A stretch of 11,342 nt of DNA from an uncultured Bacilli bacterium (lineage in GTDB: Bacteria > Bacillota_I > Bacilli_A > ML615J-28 > CAG-313): the NCBI GenBank assembly GCA_947627685.1, contig CANQWZ010000042.1, forward strand, positions 1 through 11,342, in the 5' to 3' direction. The notes below the pieces were generated by a model. It was not told the origin of the DNA and did no database searches. It saw only the letters and a list, made by a program, of their open reading frames with translations. Both the position numbers and the translations under genes were made by a program. The stretch's first letter is position 1, and every line of letters begins with the position of its first letter. Of the stretch, positions 1 to 6,030 are shown piece by piece.

Positions 1-1
1 A

Positions 2-1990
2 GCTGAAGTAGTCCTAAAAAGAGTTTTAGGCTATGCATGGCGTAGTAGGTTTATGATCATTTTATCACTTGTTTTCTTGATTGGTTACACCTATTTAGAA
101 CTATATCAACCAAAACTTATCAATACCATGCTAGATGATTATTTGTTAGGTGTGCAAACAACATGGGTTGAAACCGATAATGGTGATGTAAATTATAATC
201 ATCACACCTATCAAAAATTAACAGACGATAATAACCCATCTTTTGATAAACTAATTTCAGTAATTTATGTTAATGATGGCTATTATGTAGTAGATGGTAA
301 ATACACAAGTGCGGATGTTAATAGTTATGATGAAAGTATTTCTAGTTTAATCTTAACTGATGGAACTACTATTAAAGCTACACGCTTATCAAATAATGAT
401 TTAAAAGCCTTTTATCAACCAAGTGTTTCACCAATTATTAGGCTATTAGTAATTTATGGTAGTTTAACAATTGTTATTATAATCTTTAGATATTTCCAAC
501 ATGTCTTTTTCCTAACCGCTTCTATGAAACTTACTTTAGATATTAGAACCGATGCTTTCAATAAATTAAATCGTTTGCCAATGCAATATTTTGTAAGTGA
601 ACCAAGTGGTAAAATTGTTACTAAAATTACAAGTGATTCTGAAGGAGTAAGAGGCCTTTATCAAGTAATCTTTTCCATTTTAACTGCTGCTATTTCACTT
701 CTAATGGTTTATATTGAATTATTTAGAGTTAATTGGCGCTTATCACTTCTAACTTTACTTGCTACACCTTTAATTTTATTATGGATGACAGCTTATCGTA
801 GAGTAAACAATAAATATCAACATCGTATTAGAGAAATGAATTCCATTATCAATGCTTCAATGGCACAATATGTTGATTGTATGGCAATGATTCAACAATT
901 TAATAAAGAAGATTATATGACAGCCGAATACGATAATTTACTTGTTACTAACTATGGTAATAAAATGAAAGCCCTACGTATTAATTCCATTTTTGGTGGT
1001 GAATTATTATTATTAATTCAAAATGGTTTATTAGCTTTAATCATTTACTATTTCGGTCGTCAGTTCTTAACTAATGATGATGCTATTACCGCTGGTGCAT
1101 TGTATCTTTATGTAACTTATATCAATAAAATATTTGACCCAATTAGAGAAATTTTTGTTAACCTTAATTCACTTGAAGATTCCTTTGTTGCTTCGAGTCG
1201 TATTTTTGATTTATTAGACCAAGAAGAAGATAAATATTTAGGCTTTAATGAAAAACCTAATTTCCAAGGCGATATCAAGTTTGAACATGTCAATTTTGCT
1301 TATGACAATGCCTTAGTTTTAAAAGATATCAACATTCACGTAAAACCTGGTGAATTCATTGGTTTAGTTGGTCATACTGGTAGTGGTAAATCAACCATGA
1401 TGATTCTTTTACAAAGATTTTATGATTTAATTGATGGTAAAATATATATTGATGATGTAGACTTCATGAAATATACTAAACAAGAAGTAAGAAGTAACAT
1501 TGGTTATGTTTTACAAGAACCTGCCCTCTTTAGTGGAACGATTAAATCAAATATTACTCTAGGAATTGATGCAACCGATGAAGAAGTTGAAAAAGTACTA
1601 GAGTTAATCGGTGCTAAAAAATTCGTCGAAGAATATCCTGAAGGTATTAATACTAAACTTGAATATTTAGGTAGTAATTTATCAACAGGTGAAAAACAGT
1701 TAATTTCCTTTGCGCGTATTTTACTTCGCAATCCTGCTATTTTAATATTAGATGAGGCTACAGCTAATATTGATACTGAAACGGAACTTTTAATTCAAAA
1801 TGCTTTAAAAGTATTAGCAGCAGGCCGTACGACCTTTGTGGTTGCTCATCGTCTTTCAACTATTAGATATGCGGACAACATTTTTGTTTTAGATGATGGT
1901 AAAATCGTAGAAACGGGAACACATGAAAAACTTTATCATATGAATGGTAAATATCGTTCAATGTATGATGCTCAATATAATAATAAATAA
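2..1990 (+). CDS. ABC exporter half-transporter (fused membrane and ATPase domains), 5'-truncated
   Basis: ATP-driven membrane exporter of the multidrug/lipid type. The open frame runs to the window edge: 17 codons precede the first in-frame ATG at 53, which has no good ribosome-binding site, so the true start lies outside. Numbered from that ATG, TM1 is about 1-20, a polar segment of about 90 residues (35-125) follows, TM2 is about 127-153, and further helices run to about 365. The nucleotide-binding domain (about 405-645) has Walker A GHTGSGKST at 440-448, Q-loop Gln488, signature LSTGEKQ at 543-549, Walker B ILILDE with the catalytic Glu568, and switch His599. The long TM1-TM2 segment and the non-canonical signature suggest the YheH/LmrD-like half of a heterodimer whose partner would lie upstream. 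Substrate is unknown. A strong terminator follows directly. Confidence 0.92.
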   Translation, partial: AEVVLKRVLGYAWRSRFMIILSLVFLIGYTYLELYQPKLINTMLDDYLLGVQTTWVETDNGDVNYNHHTYQKLTDDNNPSFDKLISVIYVNDGYYVVDGKYTSADVNSYDESISSLILTDGTTIKATRLSNNDLKAFYQPSVSPIIRLLVIYGSLTIVIIIFRYFQHVFFLTASMKLTLDIRTDAFNKLNRLPMQYFVSEPSGKIVTKITSDSEGVRGLYQVIFSILTAAISLLMVYIELFRVNWRLSLLTLLATPLILLWMTAYRRVNNKYQHRIREMNSIINASMAQYVDCMAMIQQFNKEDYMTAEYDNLLVTNYGNKMKALRINSIFGGELLLLIQNGLLALIIYYFGRQFLTNDDAITAGALYLYVTYINKIFDPIREIFVNLNSLEDSFVASSRIFDLLDQEEDKYLGFNEKPNFQGDIKFEHVNFAYDNALVLKDINIHVKPGEFIGLVGHTGSGKSTMMILLQRFYDLIDGKIYIDDVDFMKYTKQEVRSNIGYVLQEPALFSGTIKSNITLGIDATDEEVEKVLELIGAKKFVEEYPEGINTKLEYLGSNLSTGEKQLISFARILLRNPAILILDEATANIDTETELLIQNALKVLAAGRTTFVVAHRLSTIRYADNIFVLDDGKIVETGTHEKLYHMNGKYRSMYDAQYNNK

Positions 1991-1991
1991 A

Positions 1992-2036
1992 AAGATCCAA
2001 AGCTTTGCTTTTTGCAAAGTTCTGGGTCTTTTTTTT
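1992..2036 (+). terminator. Rho-independent terminator after the ABC exporter gene
   Basis: A long hairpin starts 2 bp after the stop codon. The outer stem AGATCC/GGGTCT has one G-U pair, a weakly paired middle follows, and the inner stem CTTTGC/GCAAAG is perfect around a T5 loop. A run of eight T closes it. Confidence 0.92.
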
Positions 2037-2075
2037 GTAAAATTAATTTATGTTATTATTTAAAATCTAAAAATC

Positions 2076-2104
2076 TTGCGATAGATAACAAAATATGCTA
2101 AAAT
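2076..2104 (+). promoter_or_regulatory. Sigma-A type promoter for the DUF5662-like gene
   Basis: TTGCGA (2076-2081), a 17-bp spacer and TAAAAT (2099-2104), with an extended -10 TGC just upstream. It lies between the preceding terminator and the next gene. A good AAGGAAGG ribosome-binding site follows at 2122-2129. Confidence 0.7.
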
Positions 2105-2134
2105 AAGTTAAAGTATTATTAAAGGAAGGCACTT

Positions 2135-2668
2135 ATGCATATTATTAAACACTTTTTTACTATTACTAAACATCGTTTATTAGTAATGAAATATTGTTTT
2201 AAAGCTGGTCTATATAAACAAGGTCTTCTTCATGATTTATCAAAATATAGCTTTACAGAGTTTTTTAGGGGTGCTAAATATTATCAAGGTAGTAAAAGCC
2301 CCATTGGTGAAGAAAGAAGAAAAAGAGGTTATAGTCTTGCTTGGCTTCATCACAAAGGTCGAAATAAGCATCATCCTGAATATTGGGTAGATTTAGATTT
2401 AGAAACTAATACATATCGTCCCATTGTCATGCCTGATAAATATATCGCTGAAAGTTTTTGTGATCATCTTGCCGCAAGCAAGATTTATAATGCTAAAAAT
2501 TTTACTTTACAAAAAGTTTTAGATTATTATTATCTTAAAGAAAAACTTTTTATTCCCATGCATGAAGAAACAAAAACTAAATTTGAAAAACTATTACAAA
2601 TATATGCTGATGAAGGTGAAAAGGCCGTTTTTAAATATATTAAAAAAAACATGCGACATAAAAAATAA
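2135..2668 (+). CDS. DUF5662-like conserved protein
   Basis: A 177-residue soluble protein of unknown function. It resembles the DUF5662 family found in many gut Firmicutes; members are sometimes labelled catalase without biochemical support that I know of. Visible hallmarks are HDLSKYS at 33-39, GAKYYQG at 46-52, the conserved block WLHHKGRNKHHPEYW at 70-84, and Asp110-His111. The HD pair plus several conserved His and Asp residues would suit a metal-binding helical fold resembling HD-domain proteins, but that is inference. There is no signal peptide or membrane segment, and the C-terminus is Lys-rich. The start is supported by AAGGAAGG 5 bp upstream and by its own promoter. No terminator follows, so its transcript may read into the TM2 gene. 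Confidence 0.8.
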   Translation: MHIIKHFFTITKHRLLVMKYCFKAGLYKQGLLHDLSKYSFTEFFRGAKYYQGSKSPIGEERRKRGYSLAWLHHKGRNKHHPEYWVDLDLETNTYRPIVMPDKYIAESFCDHLAASKIYNAKNFTLQKVLDYYYLKEKLFIPMHEETKTKFEKLLQIYADEGEKAVFKYIKKNMRHKK

Positions 2669-2676
2669 TATATTAT

Positions 2677-2705
2677 TTGAAATAAATGCATGAAAAGTGT
2701 ATAAT
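2677..2705 (+). promoter_or_regulatory. Near-consensus sigma-A promoter for the TM2 gene
   Basis: TTGAAA (2677-2682), a 17-bp spacer and TATAAT (2700-2705), placed 9 bp after the previous stop codon. The ribosome-binding site AAGGAGTGA (2725-2733) and the ATG follow. Confidence 0.85.
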
Positions 2706-2737
2706 TAATTAGGAAATAATCATTAAGGAGTGATAGT

Positions 2738-3076
2738 ATGAAATATTGTACTAATTGTGGTTGCCCTTGTAAAGAAGAAGCTAGATTTTGTGAACAATGT
2801 GGCAAACCTTTAAATGATAGCAATTTTGCTTACAATAATAATAATAATCAAGTATATAGTGATAAATCACGTCTAGCATGTGGTCTTTTACAGATTTTTT
2901 TAGGATCATTTGGTATTGGTAGATTCTATTCAGGCCATACCGGTATGGCGATAGCCCAACTTTTAGTTAGCATTTTTACATTTGGCATCGGTTCAATATG
3001 GGGATTAATTGATGGCATATTAATTCTTACGAATAAAGAATTTAAAGATGCCCAAGGTAGAATTATGAAAGATTAA
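2738..3076 (+). CDS. Zinc-ribbon and TM2-domain membrane protein
   Basis: A 112-residue membrane protein in two parts. Residues 4-21 hold a CxxC-x10-CxxC zinc ribbon (Cys4, Cys7, Cys18, Cys21), with extra cysteines at 9 and 11. A short Asn-rich linker (33-37) leads to a TM2 domain (about 45-100): two hydrophobic helices joined by a short turn, with family hallmarks GIGRFYSGH (59-67) and IGSIWGLIDG (84-93). TM2 proteins are widespread and poorly understood in bacteria. The N-terminal ribbon is a common bacterial architecture and probably faces the cytoplasm. The start is fixed by AAGGAGTGA 4 bp upstream. It appears to be transcribed alone, with its own promoter and terminator. Confidence 0.88.
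   Translation: MKYCTNCGCPCKEEARFCEQCGKPLNDSNFAYNNNNNQVYSDKSRLACGLLQIFLGSFGIGRFYSGHTGMAIAQLLVSIFTFGIGSIWGLIDGILILTNKEFKDAQGRIMKD
2834..2848 (+). repeat. (AAT)5 trinucleotide tract within the TM2 gene
   Basis: Five perfect AAT codons encode Asn33-37 in the linker between zinc ribbon and TM2 domain. Slippage by whole units would change linker length without a frameshift. Confidence 0.9.
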
Positions 3077-3077
3077 T

Positions 3078-3104
3078 AAAGCATTAGATGACTAATGCTT
3101 TTTT
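3078..3104 (+). terminator. Terminator after the TM2 gene
   Basis: Perfect stem AAAGCATTAG/CTAATGCTTT with an ATGA loop and a run of six T, starting 1 bp after the stop codon. It separates this gene from lysA. I see no convincing promoter in the 30 bp between it and the lysA ribosome-binding site, so lysA may depend partly on readthrough. Confidence 0.88.
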
Positions 3105-3134
3105 AGCATATTAGTAGTAAAAAAGGAGATTATT

Positions 3135-4418
3135 ATGAAACCATATGGATTAAAAACCATTAATCATCAAGCCTTTATTAATGGTCATAGTATAGTAGAA
3201 CTTGCTAGTACTTACCAAACGCCACTTTATATAATTGATGAAATAGGTCTAAAAAAAACTCTTACAACGTATCAAAAAAGTTTTAAAGGGCAAAACTTTC
3301 AAAGTAAAATTGTTTATGCGTCTAAAGCCTTTTTAACACCTGCTCTTGCTAAAATTATTGATGAATATGATTTTTATATGGATGCGGTAAGTATAGGTGA
3401 TTTGTATATTGCTAAAAAGGCTAATTTTCCAATGGAAAAAATTGTTTTTCATGGCAATAATAAACAAAAAGAAGAGTTAGAATTTGCTATTAAAAATGAA
3501 GTTGGTTTAATAGTAGTAGATAATTTAGTAGAATTACAAAATTTAGACATGCTTCTAAATAAGTATCACCATCATCAAAACATCTTAATACGTGTTAATC
3601 CTGGTATTGATGCTCATACTCATAAATATATTCAAACGGCACAGTTTAACTCTAAATTCGGTGAAAGTATTTATGATGAAGAAATTATTAAACAATTAAT
3701 GACGATTATTAAAAATTCATCATATTTACATTTACAAGGTTTTCATGCCCATATTGGTTCACAAATTCATGAACTTGCTGCATTCAGTTTAGAAATTGAA
3801 AAAATGGTAAATTTTCAAACAAAAATAATGACTCAATATGATTTAGCCTTACCACTTTTAAATATTGGTGGTGGTTTTGGTATAAAATATACAACTGATG
3901 AAAAGAGTTTAACCATTGCTAAAATGATGAAGGGCATTAGCCAAAAATTAGATAAAGTTTTAGAAAATAATAAAGCAATTAAGGAAGTAATGATTGAACC
4001 AGGAAGATCAATTATTGGACCAAACGGGATTACACTTTACAAATGTTCACAAGTAAAACATACCTATGGCGGTAAAAATTATTTGTTTATTGATGGGGGA
4101 ATGACTGATAATATTAGACCTGCTCTTTATGGTGCCACTTATGAATGTGATATTGCAAGTAAAATGGATAGCAAAAAGGATTTATTAGTTGATGTGGTTG
4201 GTAAATGTTGTGAATCGGGTGATATTATTAGACAAGATGTGATGCTACCAATGATTGATGAAAATGATATTTTAATAGTTTATGCTACAGGAGCATATAA
4301 TTATTCCATGTCCTCAAATTATAACAATCTTTTAAAGCCAGCAGTAATATTAGTAGGTAAAGATGTTAAAATAATCAGTAGAAGAGAAAAATTAGAAGAT
4401 TTAATGCGCCTTTTTTAA
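3135..4418 (+). CDS. lysA: Diaminopimelate decarboxylase
   Basis: PLP-dependent enzyme that converts meso-diaminopimelate to L-lysine and CO2, the last step of lysine synthesis, in the cytoplasm. The 427-residue length is normal for the family. The alanine-racemase-like barrel carries the PLP lysine in YASKAF (Lys64), HAHIGSQ at 204-210, the phosphate-binding GGGFG at 245-249, and EPGRSIIG at 288-295. The C-terminal beta domain contributes KCCESGD at 357-363 (catalytic Cys359, substrate-contacting Glu360) and Tyr388 in ATGAYNY. The start is supported by AAGGAG 6 bp upstream. No other lysine-pathway gene is adjacent and no lysine riboswitch fits in the short upstream gap. The related ornithine/arginine decarboxylases are less likely given the YASKAF and CES motifs. 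Confidence 0.95.
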   Translation: MKPYGLKTINHQAFINGHSIVELASTYQTPLYIIDEIGLKKTLTTYQKSFKGQNFQSKIVYASKAFLTPALAKIIDEYDFYMDAVSIGDLYIAKKANFPMEKIVFHGNNKQKEELEFAIKNEVGLIVVDNLVELQNLDMLLNKYHHHQNILIRVNPGIDAHTHKYIQTAQFNSKFGESIYDEEIIKQLMTIIKNSSYLHLQGFHAHIGSQIHELAAFSLEIEKMVNFQTKIMTQYDLALPLLNIGGGFGIKYTTDEKSLTIAKMMKGISQKLDKVLENNKAIKEVMIEPGRSIIGPNGITLYKCSQVKHTYGGKNYLFIDGGMTDNIRPALYGATYECDIASKMDSKKDLLVDVVGKCCESGDIIRQDVMLPMIDENDILIVYATGAYNYSMSSNYNNLLKPAVILVGKDVKIISRREKLEDLMRLF

Positions 4419-4447
4419 CTATCTTTTTTAAAAAATTTGACTATGAT

Positions 4448-4476
4448 TTGACATGATAAATCTTTTTTGATATAAT
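4448..4476 (+). promoter_or_regulatory. Perfect consensus sigma-A promoter
   Basis: TTGACA (4448-4453), a 17-bp spacer and TATAAT (4471-4476), preceded by an extended -10 TGA. All twelve consensus bases match, making it the strongest promoter in the window. Such a strong promoter with an overlapping palindrome suggests control by repression. Confidence 0.93.
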
Positions 4477-4504
4477 AACTATAGTAAAGTACTATAGTTA
4501 TTAT
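4472..4504 (+). promoter_or_regulatory. Perfect 15-bp inverted repeat, candidate operator
   Basis: Arms 4472-4486 and 4490-4504 are exact reverse complements around a 3-nt centre (AAG). The left arm covers most of the -10 box and the probable start site (about 4483); the right arm abuts the GAGGTG ribosome-binding site. Each arm contains the 8-bp palindrome ACTATAGT (4478-4485 and 4491-4498), with centres 13 bp apart. Only part of the left arm would be in the RNA, so a DNA operator is likelier than a regulatory hairpin. The binding protein is unknown. Confidence 0.75.
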
Positions 4505-4515
4505 GAGGTGATTAA

Positions 4516-4830
4516 ATGACTAAAGATGAAGCATTAAAAGTTTGGCAACACGAATTTGGTGATGTTGAATATGCCTACGACTTTACAGGACGAAAAATTA
4601 AACGTGAAGATTATTTAGTGGAAAATCAAGTAGGTTGGGTTGTATCATATGTTTTACCTCTTAAATTAGGTGGACCTAAAAATGAAGGTAATATCATTAT
4701 TTTAAATCATAATACGGAATATGAAAAAGCTGATAATTTTCCTGAATTTGAAGTAGTTGGTGTTCGTTATCGCATTTATCATGATGAACAAGATGATTTC
4801 TATTATATTGAAAAGATTATTGAAGATTAA
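4516..4830 (+). CDS. Small HNH-endonuclease-like protein lacking the catalytic Asp-His
   Basis: A 104-residue soluble acidic protein. From memory it aligns with small HNH-type proteins whose core reads roughly YAYDFAGR-x-I ... W-x-I-DH-I-x-P-x-x-x-GG ... N ... TN-x-EK. Here YAYDFTGRKI (19-28), GW (40-41), LP (47-48), GG (52-53), Asn59, an NHNTEYEK stretch (64-71) and FP (75-76) are kept, but the Asp-His pair is Ser44-Tyr45. Without that general-base histidine the protein should not cut DNA by the usual mechanism. It may be a DNA- or nucleic-acid-binding derivative, which is inference. The start follows GAGGTGA (4505-4511). It is monocistronic, with a perfect promoter, an overlapping palindrome and its own terminator. 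No restriction or phage genes are adjacent. Confidence 0.65.
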   Translation: MTKDEALKVWQHEFGDVEYAYDFTGRKIKREDYLVENQVGWVVSYVLPLKLGGPKNEGNIIILNHNTEYEKADNFPEFEVVGVRYRIYHDEQDDFYYIEKIIED

Positions 4831-4860
4831 AAAAAGCAATATATTGATATATTGCTTTTT
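4831..4860 (+). terminator. Terminator after the HNH-like gene
   Basis: Perfect 13-bp stem (arms 4831-4843 and 4848-4860) with a TTGA loop, A5 at its base and T5 at its end, directly after the stop codon. The A and T flanks are symmetrical, so it could act on either strand. Confidence 0.88.
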
Positions 4861-4872
4861 ATAAAATATATA
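4844..4872 (+). promoter_or_regulatory. Candidate promoter for rsmD-coaD nested in the terminator
   Basis: TTGATA (4844-4849), a 17-bp spacer and TATATA (4867-4872). The -35 begins in the terminator loop. A TATAAA two bases further on is an alternative -10. It is the best candidate between the terminator and rsmD, but the DNA is so AT-rich that the -10 alone means little. Confidence 0.4.
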
Positions 4873-4883
4873 AACGATTAATA

Positions 4884-5012
4884 GAGGAGTACAAAAAAAT
4901 TTTTAGAATTTTATAAAACAAATGAGGAAAAATTTTTAGAATTTTATAAAACAAATGAGGAAAAATTTTTAAGATTTTATATAGTAAATGAGGAAAAATT
5001 ATGAGAATTATT
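4884..5012 (+). repeat. 33-bp tandem repeat of the rsmD initiation region
   Basis: Four GAGG cores at 4884, 4924, 4957 and 4990 mark successive units of 40, 33 and 33 bp; the fourth is the working rsmD ribosome-binding site. Units two and three match at 28 of 33 bases. Unit one carries a 7-bp insertion but is identical to unit two over its last 29 bases. In units two to four GAGG is followed by AAAAATT; the next triplet is TTT in two and three and the rsmD ATG in four. Unit two keeps AGAATT after this triplet, matching codons 2-3 of rsmD, which suggests the unit derives from, or gave rise to, the initiation region. Confidence 0.85.
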
Positions 5013-5549
5013 GCGGGGAAGATGCGTAGTCGTAAACTTTTAACTTTAGATGGTTTAGCCACTAGACCTACTTTAGATCAAACCAAAGAAGCTATTTTTA
5101 GTAGTTTAGGCGGATATGTAAATAATTATAATGTTTTAGATGTCTTTGGTGGTAGTGGTGCTCTTTCGTTTGAAGCCATTAGTAGAGGTGCAACATCTTC
5201 CGTTATTATTGATAATAATATTGATGCTATAAATATTATTCGTAAAAATGCCAAAGCCTTAAAAGTTGAAAAACAAGTTTTTATTTATCATGGTTCATAT
5301 CAAAATATTTTAGAACAGCTAAAGACGCATCAATTTGATTTAGTTTTTTTAGATCCGCCCTTTAGAATGAAAGTAATTGATACACTATGCCGCTTTTTAA
5401 TGGATCATAATATGATTGCTAGTGGTGGATTTATCGTTTGTGAATATCCTAAAGAAGATGTTGTATGTAAAGATTACATAAATTATCGTGTAAAACTTTG
5501 TCGCCGTTACGCAAGTAGTGAAATTTTAATACTAGAAAAGGAGAACTAA
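5001..5549 (+). CDS. rsmD: 16S rRNA (guanine(966)-N2)-methyltransferase
   Basis: SAM-dependent methyltransferase that modifies G966 (E. coli numbering) of 16S rRNA in the small subunit. It is 182 residues, the usual size. The conserved N-terminus MRIIAGKMRSRKL and TRPTLDQTKEAIF (21-33) are RsmD signatures. The Rossmann core has the SAM-binding motif VLDVFGGSGALSFEA (45-59), acidic Asp71 after strand 2, and the catalytic LDPPF motif (117-121). The start follows GAGG by 7 bp, the last unit of a tandem array of such sites. It lies 1 bp upstream of coaD, the standard rsmD-coaD pairing in Firmicutes (ylbH-coaD in Bacillus subtilis), so the two are surely cotranscribed. Confidence 0.95.
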   Translation: MRIIAGKMRSRKLLTLDGLATRPTLDQTKEAIFSSLGGYVNNYNVLDVFGGSGALSFEAISRGATSSVIIDNNIDAINIIRKNAKALKVEKQVFIYHGSYQNILEQLKTHQFDLVFLDPPFRMKVIDTLCRFLMDHNMIASGGFIVCEYPKEDVVCKDYINYRVKLCRRYASSEILILEKEN

Positions 5550-5550
5550 A

Positions 5551-6030
5551 ATGAAAATAGGAGTATATCCAGGAACTTTTGATCCTGTTACAAATGGACA
5601 TTTAGATATTATCAAAAGAGCTAGTAATTTATTTGATAAATTATATATTTTAGTTGCTAATAATATTAATAAAACCACTCTTTTTACAATTGATGAAAGA
5701 ATCAATTTATTAAAAGCCATCCTAAAAGATAATCCTAAGATTGAAGTGGTAACAAGCGATTTATTGACCGTTGAATTTGCTAAAGAAATTAACGCTGAAG
5801 TTATGATAAGAGGCCTAAGAATGGTAAGTGACTTTGAATATGAGTTACAAATGGCAACTTTAAATAAATCTTTAGATAACAACATTGAAACTATTTTTAT
5901 TATGAGTTCACATGAATATTCTTTTTTATCATCAAGTAGTGTAAAAGAAATTGCTAAATTTAATGGGGATATTAGTAAATTTGTTCCTTTAGTTGTAGAA
6001 GAAGCCTTACATAAAAAATTTAATAATTAA
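5551..6030 (+). CDS. coaD: Phosphopantetheine adenylyltransferase
   Basis: Transfers AMP from ATP to 4'-phosphopantetheine to give dephospho-CoA, the penultimate step of coenzyme A synthesis. At 159 residues it has the same length as the E. coli enzyme. The nucleotidyltransferase motif is PGTFDPVTNGH (7-17) with the catalytic His17. Lys41 or Lys42 and Arg87 in IRGLR bind phosphates, DFEYE lies at 94-98, and SSSSVKE (127-133) replaces the more usual SSTxxR/K loop. The ribosome-binding site AAGGAG (5538-5543) lies within the end of rsmD, 7 bp before the ATG. The last 4 bp (TTAA) are shared with the converging ylbJ-like gene, both using TAA. Confidence 0.97.
   Translation: MKIGVYPGTFDPVTNGHLDIIKRASNLFDKLYILVANNINKTTLFTIDERINLLKAILKDNPKIEVVTSDLLTVEFAKEINAEVMIRGLRMVSDFEYELQMATLNKSLDNNIETIFIMSSHEYSFLSSSSVKEIAKFNGDISKFVPLVVEEALHKKFNN

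Noticed and set aside
1504..1731. A 75-codon minus-strand open frame
   Set aside because: Antisense to the conserved ATPase domain of the ABC exporter.
2530..2823. A 97-codon minus-strand open frame
   Set aside because: It spans the ends of two well-supported plus-strand genes and the promoter between them.
4922..4972. Five-codon frames (ATG AGG AAA AAT TTT stop) repeated before rsmD as a leader peptide
   Set aside because: Neither has a ribosome-binding site upstream of its ATG; they arise from the repeat unit itself.
4884..4989. CRISPR-like array from the regular 33-bp periodicity
   Set aside because: The units are directly adjacent with no spacers between them and contain a ribosome-binding site; there are no cas genes.
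4859..5062. A 67-codon minus-strand open frame with an 11-residue repeat
   Set aside because: It is the antisense translation of the 33-bp tandem repeat (33 is a multiple of 3), lies partly in a terminator, and overlaps rsmD.
5532..5885. A 117-codon open frame on the minus strand
   Set aside because: Fully antisense to coaD, whose motifs are unambiguous, and with no ribosome-binding site.
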